Source of the DNA: Sipunculus nudus
Lineage: Eukaryota > Annelida > Sipuncula > Golfingiida > Sipunculidae
DNA length: 64,000 nt
Direction of reading: 5' to 3'
Assembly: GCA_026874595.1 (NCBI GenBank)
Contig: CM049317.1
Coordinates: forward strand, 48,696,401-48,760,400
In this document: positions 38,363 through 51,566 of the stretch, piece by piece
Layout of the letters: every line of letters starts with the position of its first letter
How positions within the stretch are numbered: the stretch's first letter is position 1
The notes under the pieces: generated by a model
The model's input: only the letters and a program-made list of their open reading frames with translations
The model's database searches: none
What the model was told of the DNA's origin: nothing
Translations under genes and position numbers: made by a program

Positions 38363-38447
38363 ATGCACATACTGATTATAGCTGCGTTATTTTTCCTCGT
38401 GACCAGACAACAATTGTCGAGACCAGAAGCAAATGTTACTCTATACA
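38363..38447 (+). CDS. Candidate signal-peptide first exon
   Basis: ATG followed by MHILIIAALFFLVTRQQLS, a short basic-free start and a hydrophobic core typical of a signal peptide, then a donor A|GTATGT in phase 1. Phase 1 is what lectin-like exons in this window accept. No matching downstream exon was found nearby; a hydrophobic start plus GT can occur by chance. Confidence 0.3.
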
Positions 38448-38801
38448 GTATGTGTATAACCGTTACATACTCACACCAATATAATTCAACAGACAACATA
38501 ACCTGTTTCTCATTTACCAGACTGCCTAAGATCAAACATCGAAAAAAGCATGTTTTCTAATGTTTATACTCGTTGATTATAAGGATTAAATTTTGAAAAC
38601 TTTCACAATTTCATTGAAATCGCAAACACAGGAATGTAGAAATTCTATATTTTTAATTTGTTGAACATCATAATCAAGACATTATATGTTAACCGCAAAC
38701 TGCTGTCCTCCATATATAACGAACTGCAGGCTCAAATGACTGATTATAAGAAAGCCTCTGTATGCTGACAGCATCAGACCGAAACTTTCCGGCAGAAGTT
38801 G

Positions 38802-39029
38802 CAGAGGCGTCAACTCAGGGATGTGGTGGTTGGGGGTGTGGTTGGGGGCATACATCTCCCACTTCTTAGCAAGCTGGGGGGGGGGGGGGGGGGATCAATA
38901 TGATAGTTGTATATTGGAAATAATATTCTAGAATGTGATAATTAAAAAGACTTTAATCCCAATTCTGCCTTTCTGACTGATTGACAGCATTTAAAGATGG
39001 GCTGTAAATTACTTTGAATGACATCATAC

Positions 39030-39094
<65 letters not shown>

Positions 39095-39188
39095 ATTGGG
39101 TAATAGGGTGTTTCAGTATTCGTGAGTACCCTAACCTATGATTCTGTATCATTCACCCCACCCTTGAAAAGATAAATGGAGGTCACTG
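38802..39188. mobile_element. CAGTGGCGTC-type element with poly(G) and (AT)n inside
   Basis: Left end CAGAGGCGTCAACTCAGG and degenerate right end AAGATAAATGGAGGTCACTG pair as in the copy at 27457. A poly(G) tract (38878-38893) and an AT microsatellite (39034-39086) lie inside. Confidence 0.5.
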
Positions 39189-40149
39189 AAAAAAAAGAAA
39201 TATAAAACTCATAATATACATTCTTGTAATATTTGTAATAGTTGTGTGATTCAACAAAAGTACTTATTCATGAAAGCAATAATAAAGCAAGTTTATTTGT
39301 GAATAAAGGTAACGCTCAGTGAAAAACAAACCTAAAAGCACTGGTTTTCATGTTGTCTGATTGGATAGTTTTTAATAGACCTTTCCCAACACCTGTCGGC
39401 GGTGAAAGACACTGAGTGTTCGGGTCAGTTATATTGTCATATTTGCATATAATTCACATAATACTTGTAAATATTCTACCCAATCTCTAACAATGAGCTA
39501 CCTGTTTGAATGACATGCTTAAATTTAATATCATTTGACAAAACTCGCAATACTGATAAATATACAGGACCCGAACACAGTGGGCGACAGTCACACGCAA
39601 TGCTCGTGGAAAAGGTCTGTTTGATATAAAGTAACATGTTATTTACAGCGCATTTGCATCATAAAATGCCCAATAATCATGGCACATGACATGTTATATA
39701 GATCAGACAATTAGACATGTATTTTCACGTAACGTGCATTAGACCATAATGTACTTAAGCAGCGAGATGGTATCAAAGGTAATACTGGGAAGTGTGATGG
39801 TTTTTGTTTTATTTTACGTATATAACATGATGAGCCTATTATATCAGCCTTATCTGTCCAAATAGCAAGCAGCACTCTTATTATATCATTAAAACAAATC
39901 TTGTATATAATAAAAGCATTATGTAGCATGTACTATGATTAAATAGAAACAATAATAAAACAATAAAATAATGCGGGTCTATTACAAATAAAGTGATATA
40001 TTATATTTGTTTCCGGCAGGTGTTATTTATACAAACTCGATGGGATGGACTTGTTTGTCACAAAGATCTCTCTCTCTCTCGACCCGAAATGCATGATGTG
40101 ATAATATGAACTGAATTTTCTCTCAGAGTTCCTTGAACGGCAACCAAAC

Positions 40150-40235
40150 CCTTTCATTAATATATACAAACACCCTTTAATTACGACCACTTTGGTCAGT
40201 CCCCAAGGTGGTCGTAATTGTGGGGTTCCACTGTA
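40150..40235 (-). repeat. Dispersed repeat ending CAGTGGAACCCC
   Basis: Inverted halves around TTACGACCACTTTGGTCAGT and AAGGTGGTCGTAATTGTGGG form a hairpin ending in ACAGTGGAACCCC on the - strand; related in style to family A. Confidence 0.5.
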
Positions 40236-41080
40236 TGTGTGTGTGTGAGTCTATATATAATATGTGTGTGTATATAATATATAAATACATATGTGTGTGT
40301 GCACTTTAACTCGGTGAAAAGGATACTTCCTTATTCTTGGGTTTACTTTAAAATGTGCTCAAACCTATACCCCCCCGAAGATAAGTAGACGCCACTGATC
40401 ATAAGGCATTTCCGTATTCATTGTATGGCTGGCGTGTTTATACGAGTAGAGGCGGGGGATGACTGTCATTGATTGATATCATTACAGTGAGGGTCACGTG
40501 CTCATGACAAGTGTTATACTAGTATCCTTTAGAGACATCATCACCATCAAATGGTTTCTGAAGCAGTTAACATTTATACAAAGATTTATATTGATCTGTT
40601 TTATGTAGCTCTAACGAAACAAACGAAGACATATACTAGTAACCACACAGTCCATAAAATCAATCAATATATACATATATATATATATACATGTATATAT
40701 AATTATTTATATATATACATATATATATATACATGTGTATATATATATATATATATGTATTTATATAGGTCTATACCTATATATATTTTTATATAGATAT
40801 TGATATACACAAAGGAAATCAGGGTAAATTATTTTGTAAATATATTTTTTCATTATTTTTTTTAACAACGCATTTAAGGGGTTCCGGTGTCTGAATTTGG
40901 GCCGTCAGAAAACATGGTCGTGTGCTAAATCATCACACGTGCACACCCATCAACAAACCTTCACGTAACTTATAAAGAATGAACGCCCGCTTTATATACA
41001 CACGTATATATGTTATCAGCAAGAAAGGTATCATCTCGTGACTATGACTAACACATGCACGTGGGAATTCCCTAATGATT

Positions 41081-41089
41081 AATATATAA
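41081..41089 (+). promoter_or_regulatory. TATA-like box upstream of candidate first exon
   Basis: AATATATAAC lies about 70 nt upstream of the ATG at 41155, a plausible spacing for a TATA box plus a short 5' leader. In AT-rich DNA such motifs are common. Confidence 0.2.
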
Positions 41090-41154
41090 CTTACCAGCTC
41101 CTTGCCTACCCAGTCATAAATAAAAACAGAAAGGAAGACACAAAAACAACCAGA

Positions 41155-41239
41155 ATGGCCATGTTTGTTATGACATTGGTTCCTGTTTTGCTATATATTA
41201 TAGGACATGGACCAACACGAGCTGAAAAATACACTGAAG
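41155..41239 (+). CDS. Signal-peptide first exon (orphan or alternative)
   Basis: ATG then MAMFVMTLVPVLLYIIGHG, a good signal-peptide profile, followed by PTRAEKYTE and G|GTAAGG, a strong donor in phase 1. It has the same length (85 nt) as the candidate at 38363 and the same phase as the first exon at 49572. It could be an alternative first exon of the CTLD gene, since G plus GA at 52362 gives Gly in frame, or the remnant of a neighbouring gene. No other exon was found between 41240 and 49571. Confidence 0.45.
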
Positions 41240-44200
41240 GTAAGGTAGCATGCTATGCTGTAAAGTTCAGGTATACACAGTGCATGTACATACATGATAC
41301 AATATGTTAACGCTCTTATTTCTCATGTCATTGTCATATAAAGGTCCCATGACAACCTAGTGTAAACTAAGATAATACCTTCAGTGCATGCTATTAATAA
41401 ATTAATATCAATGTATAAATGTATATATATATATATGAGAAGCATATTTAGGTATACGTAGGAACATTTAGTTTATAAAAGTAGATTAGCTTATTACTGA
41501 TTACCAGAAGGTTAGGAAAGAAGGAACCACACCTAGTTCACACCTAGAACATAGATATAGAAATAATTTCCTTACCTTTCATAATCATCATGGTTAAGTA
41601 GTGACAAGGATAACTGACCCCTCTGAATAACAGTCCATAAGTCCTTTCCGTCTATTTGATGTTTGTACCGTCACAATGATAGTTTGCATGTTTCACATCC
41701 ATACGACCTTTATACTGTGCGCCATAAAATGAAGTACAGGGACGGATCCAGTAATAAGGAAAAGTAGGGGTCCAACGCAAGACGTCAAATGACAAAACGT
41801 ACAAAGGGTTTCATGTTAGGAATGAGAGTAGGGGTCGGCCAAAAAAAAATGTCTGAAACCCGTAAAAATGTTGGCGGCGGCGACCAAAAAAAAAAAAAGA
41901 GGGGGGGGGGGGGGGGGTTCCCCCCCCCCATCCCCAACCCCTGTCTCCGCCTCAGTAGTACATGTTACATACGTTTCCCTAATATCACACGGAAAAACAG
42001 CAAAGGCAACTTGAACTCACTCCTTTGCTTTGACAGCTCTTTAATTGTAAACCATACCGTCACAAAATATAAATATTTTTATTTAAATCTTATCAAATTA
42101 TCATTATTCGTCACAGTTACTCGTTGGTTAAATTAAAAGCTGGATATTAGTTGTTTACGAAATATATGTAATTAAATATAATGAAATTGTAAAAAAAATG
42201 GACAGCCTATACCTCTAGTTACGATATACATTTGAACTTCCGAATATTCTTTACGCGGACAGCCCTATGGCTTTACATTTTGACGTTCCGACAAATCCAA
42301 TGAAAGCTCTATCAAAAATAACAACTGTTATAATAATAATGATAATAAACTAAAATTACTAAAAACAACAATAATAAAATAATAATAATCTAATAAAATT
42401 AACTTCAAAAATAATAATAATAATATAATAAAAATAAAAATAATAATTATTATAATAATAATAATAATAAATAAATAAAAATAAAAATAATAATAGATTA
42501 TGGTGATCCACAATATTTTTTTAATCTGTCCATAACTTTTTTTGCGTAAAGTGGCAACAAACCAACAAACAAATTAGAGGAAATCATATCATCCTGTCGG
42601 CTGTATAATAATCTAAGAATAAAACCCTTTGAGGTCCTAAAACAAATAAAACAATATTATATCTACTTGAAACCGCAAATATCCTTATTGGCTATTGACA
42701 GACGCGCAAATATACGTGGCAAGTATGCTACATCAAAGTGCGATGACAGAAATGTCACGGTTTAGGGAAGCCAGAATTCTGCGGGTTATGCTTGAATGGA
42801 GCAACACAACATCAATGCCAGGTCCTACAAAAAGCCGCGATTGTGAAAAAAATACATATGTACCTGTGTTTACGCGCAGTTATAAGATTATCTATACATC
42901 CATACCCTCTTGTGATAACAAGGGACAGGCAGGGTATTCACCGTGTTAGTGTGGTGAAAAAAATGCTCTTTCATACATGAATATCAACTTGTGCGTGCAC
43001 TTAAACGACTATTCAGGTTTCTGAACCGACTGGATATACAACATATCATTATATATATATACACAGAGCATAACGTCCAAAATATGCCAACCTATTTCCT
43101 TCTTAATCAATCATTTCAAACATTCTTAAGCTTCCGTCCCCCATATATAGGGAGAGAAGACCTGCAGGGGTTGACGAGTTTATTTCTATATCAATATTTG
43201 GGTCAACATTTTAGTGGGAGGACTTCATGTGCCCTAGAGTGCAAATCCATCAATTATACAAGTTGTTTCTTTTTCCTTTTCCTTACTTATTTGCTCTAGA
43301 TCTCAAATATGCCTGATTTTTAAACAAAGACATTTTAGTACAATATAACTCAAAGGTGACAGATTCACACCAGCTATTTATTTTAACCTTGACCAAATTC
43401 AATACAAGCCGATTCTAAATCATCGTTTAGTTAATTTTAAACTAAATTTCAGGGTATATTTTTATTTAAAATATCATAAATAATATTTATTAAATAAAAT
43501 GACTCCTACTATTACTACAACTTCTACTACTAATAATAATATTAATGCTACTAATACTAATGAACTTACATTTGAGTGACATGATTAAAATAAGCTTAAA
43601 TGAATAGGTTATCTTGGAAGGATTTGCACTATTTGTTTAGATAAATCAGACTAAATCAAATAGACACAGTAAGGTTTGGCAGAATTTCACATTAATTAAT
43701 TCATCAATAAATTATGGAGCACATATCTTCACTTTTACCTTTACTGAATATCACTCTTATATTATGAGCAATTTATATGTACTTTTTACGGTCATACACA
43801 TACAATCATATAACGTCTGCATAACATAATGAAAGTGTTCTTGAGCTGGTTTAGGAAAAGTATTTGTTTGGATAAATCAGATTAAATCAAATGGATATCG
43901 TAAACCTTGGTAGAATTTCATATTAATTATTCATATATTAATTAAGATCTACATATCTTCCCTATTATTTTTACTGAATATATATGAGCAATCTGTAAGT
44001 ACTTTACGGTTATATACACAGTCATATGATGTCTGCATAATATGTCGAAACTGTCTCAAATGTGGATTTGGCGTTTATAGCACAACCTAAACATGTTAAC
44101 TGCATGTGAAATAAACAAAACCGTGTGGAACTGGCTCAGAAATAAGTGTGCAGTCAAACCACTTTGACACAAATTCAAAAGTGCATGTCATGTCTAGGGA

Positions 44201-45000
44201 CCATGCATTACTGTCGTACTGTGCCTGCATGTTTACTGTTTACTAGAGGTCGTCCCATATAAAAACCTCCTATCAGTTTGGACTATAAGACTCTTATTCC
44301 CTGACAAGGCAGTAATCGCAGTATGAGGTGTTTACTCAAGGTGCTTTATATCCAGATATTATCAGTTATTTAGTGTATTCCACTAAAAGTTCTCAGCATG
44401 TGGGCTACACTGCTTCCGCAGTGGTTATACGTTGCATTCTCCTGTCGCTTTACCACTGCTTGCTTTAGCACGGTTTGCTGAGTGTCACCACAAGGCGGAC
44501 AGAACAGGAACAAAAATGTAATCAGACCATTTATACCAATATGGTCATGTCATGGCTCCACTAATCCAGTGACCTATAAATCCGGCCTCCAGTCAACTAC
44601 AGTCAACAAGCCTGTACCGAGCCTGTAATAGTTTTTTTTACGTTTCACGAATCCAGTTCATACCGAGGATAATGCACCGCTATTATTGTATAAAATTAAG
44701 TTTATGTTCATCCATATTGATTTTAAAGCTTCATATTAGATAGTTACAAATAGTACCGCTTGACACAAGTGGTACAACGTAGTACGGTGACAGTCACACG
44801 GACGGTTGGACAGCACTGTTCAAACACGTTTTGGCACATACTTCTTGTGTTGCATGAAGACAACAAATAACCCGTGCATATTACCATTAATACAGATTTT
44901 TGATCGCCATTGGAACCAAATTACTGCCGAGTGATCAGTTTGCCTGAAATGGGCACTTACGGTAAATAAAATGATGCATCGCTTTTTCTCCATCTGGGCT
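41240..45000. other. Intergenic or intronic, repeats only
   Basis: A degenerate element with ACGGATCCAG and poly(G)/poly(C) tracts lies at 41745-41955; AT- and TAA-rich low-complexity sequence at 42329-42500. 43560-43740 and 43800-44000 are similar to one another (TAAATCAGA/TTAAATCAAATAGA and AGAATTTCA/TATTAATTAATTCAT blocks), a local duplication. No supported exon. Confidence 0.4.
43600..44040. repeat. Local direct duplication of about 250 bp
   Basis: Blocks GGATTTGCACTATTTGTTTA/GATAAATCAGACTAAATCAA, GGTAGAATTTCATATTAATT, ATCTTC, TTTACTGAATAT, AGCAATTTATATGTACTTT and TACACATACAATCATATAACG recur in the same order about 240 bp downstream with variation. Confidence 0.6.
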
Positions 45001-45260
45001 CTTGGTATTGTCCGCTTGTATCAGCCAATAGGAATCCAGAATGGGTGTAAACACTGCGATGTATGACGGGAAGGTTGTTCATGAAAATCAGGGTCTATCC
45101 TCGGAAGTGAGTTTCTTATGCAGGAGAGAGGTTCATTTGCATAGATTCCCGACCCAATTTGTATGGAATTCCTACAGGGTCTGTCCAACGTTCCGTGAAG
45201 CAGACTATCTACGTTATAGGGCTTGCACCACAAATGGTGTCAGGCGGTACAATTTGTAGC
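45000..45260. other. Balanced-composition segment open on both strands, function unknown
   Basis: The segment is less AT-rich than its surroundings and has about 70 open codons on each strand, with several Cys on the - strand. No splice signals or known motif. Could be an exon or part of an old transposon. Confidence 0.15.
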
Positions 45261-45379
45261 TACACATCAAACAGTTTGAGTAGTAGACAGAAAAGCGCAT
45301 GACACTTTTTAGTGGATCCACACGAAAAATGAATGGGTTTTTTTCCTGGTTTTTGCCCCCCCCCCACCGAAGTTTGGTT

Positions 45380-45500
45380 GAAAATTGTTTTAAAAGTAAT
45401 CTTTGCCTGATCCTGCTAATACGCATACCAACAAGCCAATCAACAGAAAAGGAAACAAACGGACACGGATAAAAACATAACCTCCTTAGCGAAGGAAAAA
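45380..45500. repeat. Dispersed repeat with CATAACCTCCTNNGCGGA end, copy 1
   Basis: ACAAACGGACACGG then AAAACATAACCTCCTTAGCG; matches 46910-47032 (GCGAAAACATAACCTCCTAG, GGCGGAGTAAT). Confidence 0.6.
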
Positions 45501-45883
45501 AGAAGGATCGCTCTGTCTCCCATCATGCAGACACCACGAAGTCTGGAATCTTTCACTGCTTGGGTGTGATCAATATAGATAAAGTGTTAGGTCACGCACG
45601 TCAACTGATATAAAGTTTAAGGTAGACCTCGTTTGGAACATACTTTAGCATGTTTAGTGTCCTATAAATAAGCTTCTTGTGCATGCCAATATTTGAACTA
45701 GCTTCATAAACAATTCAGCCAAGAGGATCATGCAAACTTGTATTTCGTCAATGATAACATTAAGCCTGTCAAAATAAACCTTTCACATGATCAGACCTAT
45801 AATGATTGTAAACGTATCGCGTGGCACGGATTACCTGTATATAAACGTTGTTGAAAGTTTATGAATAAGCATGGGGCAAAAAG

Positions 45884-45979
45884 CAGTGGCGTCGATCTAT
45901 CTTGGGGGGGGGGGGGGGTGCCAGTCAGATTAAGGCACTTTTTACGAATATCGAAATATCACATTGTTTTAATTAAATA

Positions 45980-46028
<49 letters not shown>

Positions 46029-46080
46029 TGAAAACTCGTTTTGTCGAAGTCGAAAGGACCCTAAAAAAACTTCGACACCT
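45884..46080. repeat. CAGTGGCGTC-end with poly(G) and (AT)n
   Basis: CAGTGGCGTCGATCTATCTT then a poly(G) tract (45905-45917) and an AT microsatellite (45981-46024). The right end was not found. Confidence 0.5.
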
Positions 46081-46619
46081 CGAGGTTCGACACATGCGGT
46101 TTTTATTTGGTTATAGTTTTACTAGAGTTGTTTAAATTATGAGATTTAAAAAAAAAATCGGTCTTTAGTATTTGTTATTTTTTATCCAGGCTCAAATTAT
46201 ATATATGATTTTTTATAGTATAATATGTTATTTATTTTGAGTATAGAAATTTTGTTAAACTTGGCAACGTGATGTTCAGGATCAGGCCAGCTCCTATAGG
46301 TCCACATACGACAGATTATACCTGTCACCCCAGAAGCCTGGAATACATCTTTGTTTCACTTGGTAACTTGATCACATGTCGAAGACTGCAGGCAGTTGTT
46401 AAAAAGTACTGGCTATTTTGGTAACTCATTCATGTTAACTTGTCTTCACAATATAAAGTATAGCTGGGTCAGTTAATATAATTCATAACTCATATGATAA
46501 TGCTAATCCGTCATAAATGCAAAAATGTCGATCATTTTAATTATTGACATATTTGGTTTACAGTATATCAGTATTTATTATCTGAATAGCAAGGGAATGC
46601 TTATATTGATCTCCTCCAT

Positions 46620-47032
46620 TTGCTCAAAGTGTTTGTGTACGCTGCGTAGGATAGATACCCCCACCCCCTGTATCCATGCCCCTTGGCAAAGGGGAAAAAG
46701 CAAGTAATATACGTACTGACACCCCCCTCTCTTTCATCCTGTGAGATCCTGTCCAGTGAAATTGTTTTCTTTCATTCCTAAACATTCGAAGACATGAACA
46801 AAACAAATTAGAAAAAGCACTCATTAGAACGCATACCTCTTCCAAGAGAAAACTACCACTACTGTATCTGCCTGTAACTCCGGATCGAGCGTTTTTGTCG
46901 TTTGGACTAGCCAATTGCCTACCGCCATACACAGTGTCATGGAAATCGGTTCGTTGGTTTTCTTGCGTAAAGACAAAAAAAATGAAAAAAAAAAAACCAC
47001 AGGCGAAAACATAACCTCCTAGGCGGAGTAAT
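46620..47032. repeat. Dispersed repeat with CATAACCTCCTNNGCGGA end, copy 2
   Basis: Ends with AAAACATAACCTCCTAGGCG. The preceding GGAAATCGGTTCGTTGGTTT resembles the same repeat type. The 102-codon frame on the - strand inside it has no domain and is probably a shadow. Confidence 0.5.
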
Positions 47033-47082
47033 CCTTTATAAGCAAAACTGCAAAGTTCACATGTAAGCCTCAGTTAAACTAG

Positions 47083-47093
47083 GGGGGGGGGGG
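47083..47093. repeat. Poly(G) tract
   Basis: G run after ACTAG. Confidence 0.85.
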
Positions 47094-47099
47094 GCTTGG

Positions 47100-49571
47100 G
47101 GTCTAGTAAATGTTTAAAACTTTATTGCAATTCTGCTAAAGAAAATGTTCCCACTTTATAACGCAAGCTCATCAAAGGAAAACCCAGAGCAGGCTCAAAG
47201 CATATTGCGGTTTAGGGGATGAAAAAATAAAGCAGTCACGCGCAGGAATGGGATTTCCGCTATTGTGTCGCAGTAAACAAAGATTCAACTGGCCGCATGC
47301 CAGGAGCAGCCTGCTACCCGAACGTCGAATCGTCGATAATTAAATTTTTGAGACGTTGGGCCAAGTCGGTTAACTATAGAAAAAACCCTGTGAGTCATGA
47401 TTTAATGGTTATAGCAGCATGGCCGGCGGAGAATTTTTTAGACATTTTTTTTTATTTAGGCTATCCCATTTTAACCTATCATCTTATACTACCCCTAAGT
47501 ATTTATACTGTTTTGCAATTTCTACTTCTGTTCGATTAATATATACCGAATATTGACATGTTTCTTTTTGTAAACAATCAATAAACAATTCCTTTGTTTT
47601 AAGAAGAATGAAGTAAAAATTATTTATCTTGCACCAAGTTACTACTTGCCCAATTTCCTTTCGATATTTATTTTTATCACAACAGGAAATAAATCAAACA
47701 CCTATTGGCTTCACTAAAACTTTGAAATTCGTTTACTGATCACGTAATTTATATGATGTACAAGCTGCAAGTGGCGAAAGCTCTTAGCAACTACCTTCTG
47801 TGAGCCAAAATAACAATTTCTATTTTTGTCTCGTTAATTAAATATCATTGACACTATCTTGCAATAAATTTTAAAGTTGGTTAGAGCGCGGGGAATTCAA
47901 TTAGTTTAACATATGTTCTGAGTTTATTTATTTTCGCAAAAGCGCCTTCACGAACCTGAAATTCCATGATCACATAATGTGACGATTGCACGTTTACATT
48001 TACAAATAAATAATATAAAGTGTGTCAGAAAAAACAAATGAGTAACGATTTCGGTGTGCCAACATTTTTCAGACATATTGACCATATATGCATATGTTTG
48101 TATTGCTGTAAGTGGTGCCGCTTCTGTTACCTAGCGAGTCTGCAAGTCAAATTGGATCTCAAGTTGGAGCAAGAAAATATAACTTTTATGTCAACGTCTC
48201 TTCAAGTATATCGAAAATATGACTTTTGACATATTTGTATTTCTAACTTTACATAAAAGATTATTCAGAAAATATATTGCTTTGAACGTATTATTATTAC
48301 AGATTTTTTATTTGGGGTAAAGGGAACTAAAAGGGACATGAAACTTGTGTATGTAATATAAGGCGCCATTTATACGAGGGCTATAGCAACTAAATAGTAT
48401 TTGAATTCCAGTGTTCATTCATTTCCTGCATATATTTATTGCACAAAGTTAGCGTCACTGGTTCAAACAAGGCCATCAAATTGTAGAGTAAATTAGCACA
48501 TTTATGTTTTTCTGATAACAAGTAAACAAAATAAACCGCACTGAACGTGATGATACACAAAAGACTGAGGTCAAAGGTCACCGTTTCGAGAGGTCTCTGC
48601 GTTTTTCTCCCGGTCATGTGCCGTGCCAGATTTCCTATAGAGATTAATGGTGAGTGGCGATAAGCAATCATTCACTGTTTACATTTTGGCCACCAGCTAG
48701 TATTTTTTCTTACATCGTTTGTCAATATTTGTAATGTTTTTCTTGATTTAATAACGGACAAGATGAAAAATTGATTATATATGTTTCATTATGAGGGCTC
48801 CAAAGGTCATATCAAATTATCTTTCTGCTGTCGACATCGCGTGAATCTTCACGCCGATATGAGTAAAATTGGTAAATTAACAATAACAATATTTTATCAG
48901 TTGCGGATCAAGGATTTTGGAAAGGGAATGGCCACACCCAGAAAGAAAATAGAAAGAAAACATAAACAAAGCTTCCTGAACCAGATAGGGAGGGTTTAAG
49001 ACCTTCCAAATTGGTTGTTTAAGCGCAAGGGGGGGGGGGGGGGGGGGGTCAGGACCCCGTTGGCCCCCGCTCTCTCTGGATTCACTATTTTCCGGCATGG
49101 AATTTAACTAAATAAATACGAAAACGTTACGGGAAAGGTTTTGCTTCCATCACAGACGCACACTGAATTTCGTCACTTGATAAACCTGGCCACGATCCCT
49201 AAATGATAATATGTGTGTGTGCGCTTGTGTGTTGGTGTATGTGAGCCTACGTCTGTTGGTGTGAGGAGAGAATGTGTGTGGGTGCGGGGTCGTCAATGAA
49301 CATATGATAAAAATAAATTCTCGATTTGACCATATCTTGGCAGTTGATCATCCCTGCACATACACTCAAGATCACATGCTTCTAATCTTAGTCCGGTTGC
49401 TGACGATAAAAAAATTATGTGGGGATTTCCAAAGATAATTCCAATGGGAAATTAATACATCATATGATATGATTCAGCACAGTATGAGTGCTAATACAGA
49501 GGTTAGATCATTATTTGAATTTTCATTTGGATCTGGATACATTTAATGAAAACTACCAAAGTTTGATCAAA
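47100..49571. other. Upstream region of the CTLD gene; repeats only
   Basis: Contains a GCAGCCTGCTACCCGAACGT block shared with position 77, a poly(G) tract in a degenerate repeat (48900-49095), and short GT repeats. No convincing exon or TATA box. Confidence 0.4.
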
Positions 49572-49653
49572 ATGAAACCTGTCTCTGTGAAAACCATTGG
49601 CCATCTGTTTGTGGTGTTTTTGTTGTGTCGGGGTGTTGTAACACTTGGCACAG
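49572..49653 (+). CDS. CTLD gene exon 1: signal peptide
   Basis: MKPVSVKTIGHLFVVFLLCR, then GVVTLGT and G|GTAAGG (phase 1). The short basic start, hydrophobic core and small residues before the splice are signal-peptide-like. G plus GA of exon 2 makes Gly. An upstream in-frame start (49488) is less likely because it would add a non-hydrophobic leader. Confidence 0.65.
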
Positions 49654-51511
49654 GTAAGGTTAGTTCTAAATTAGAGAATGTTCTGCGTTATATAAAATTA
49701 AGCACGGGCGATACAAACATGTAATTATAGTCGTGACTGAGAGAGGGAGGTAACACTGTTAAGAACGTTATCGTTGATCTCAGAATTGAACATTTTATCA
49801 GTTGTACAATTAATACTAACTAAACAAAGTTTGATTACAGGTCTACGCAATCGTACTTGTAAACCGAGCTGAGCGCTCATTTTGAGCGCACCCTTCCCGT
49901 ACTCCGGAATCTTACCAGTCCTTCTGGACAGCAGCTCAAAAGTTGTCCCTGAAAGGGGGACTACTTGCAGTGCACATGCACTGTATAGTGTTTACTGGGG
50001 AGTACAGCCTAAGCATTCACTGTGCAGCACTGTGCTGATGTGTTTAACGTATTTATAACCATTCCCTATGCACTAGCTCAACAATACATAGCAAAATGAG
50101 TTTATCAAAAGCGAATTGATTGACATTTAAAATAAGTGAACCATGGATCATGGCTTTATCTGAATTTTGTAATATTTAAGCAAATGCAAAATTTCCATTG
50201 CTATTGTTATTGTTTTTATAAATAAGCATTTGTAAAGCTAAAAGGAAATGACCCTAGCATTTGGTGATAATCAAGTACTAAATATGATTGCCAAATTATA
50301 TATATATATAAAATACTATGACATGACTGCAATGAACAAAATATGTTTTTTTAGATACCATGTTACATATATATATTGTAAGGTTCCTTTTTTGTTGTAA
50401 GCCATGACTAGTTTTTAAAGGGGCGTATTCCAATAGCTGCCGTATAATAACTATAAACCCTTTAACCGACATTTATTGAAATGGGCCGGAAAATAGCATT
50501 CCCACACGTGTTTATGACCTTATTGTTAATTTTGTATGGCGACGATTCAGGTAATGCCTGTTGATTTTCCGAGTCCAAAATTCGGTACCTATTTCCGTCC
50601 CTTTCAGATAACCGCTGAAATTGAAAGTTGAAAACCACTACCGCCAACTGGTGGACAATATATGAAGCATTCGATCAAAACATTATTGGGCAGGTCAGCA
50701 GGAACACAAAACCTGGTTATGATGAGCGTGTCTGTACGAGTTCGGAGTGCCGCTCCAACCCTTTATGTCAGGACAGAGACTGCACGTACCCTCACGGCCT
50801 AGTTTAACCTTGCAAACCTCAATGTCAGCGAGGTTCGCCGATGAAAAGGGTAATCAATGGTAACGCCCATGCCGAGGAAGACGGGGGGGGGGGGGGGGGG
50901 GGGGGCTTCACCGATCGACCATTGGCATTAACGTATATAGGGTCTACACACATACCTTGTATACACAGCCGGGTTATTGTTATATCCAAGTTATTCTCTA
51001 AATAATCCAATATTTGTGCGAACACCCGTGAACATAAAACGGGCACGCTTGAAACTGGAACACCTATAAAACGGATATACTTATTTTTGTAAACAGGAAT
51101 TCCAATGCTTGTAGAGGTCGCCATCTGGTGGGTATATACTACACTAACCTCCCAGTGCACGGGTTGGTACAATCTGACGAATCAGAAATACAGTAAACTC
51201 GAATATATTGTCGTCTAACATGGGCCTTAATTGATAACTGACAAAATGTGTGAGGGACAATCCATTTTTACATGTTCATGTTTAAATTTTATTTGAATTA
51301 TCATAATTTGCAAATCTACAACACCACTCTATAAATTATGATTCAACGATGCAACTGAGGCACACTTTATCCTAAATCACCATATAAGTTGAATAAATGC
51401 AAGATTATTTAGGATAATATGAAGATACAAGTAGCATATCTTATGATGATGGAAGTCTGGGGGATGATTCGCGCGTGGCAGGGTAATTAAAGTTGGGATA
51501 CCTTTTGATAA

Positions 51512-51566
<55 letters not shown>

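Noticed and set aside
41095-41165. Signal-like - strand frame MAILVVFVSSFLFLFMTG
   Set aside because: Runs into TAG before a usable donor and is the complement of the leader of the + strand exon at 41155; hydrophobicity reflects an A-rich + strand.
42695-42949. 84-codon + strand frame with three Cys
   Set aside because: No acceptor or donor in a suitable phase and no CTLD pattern; probably chance.
50462-50647. 61-codon - strand frame after an acceptor-like TTTCAATTTCAG
   Set aside because: Coding-like text, but no donor, partner exon or known motif; may be part of a dispersed repeat.
50825-51172. 115-codon - strand frame with poly-Pro
   Set aside because: The poly-Pro is a poly(G) tract read on the other strand; no splice or start evidence.
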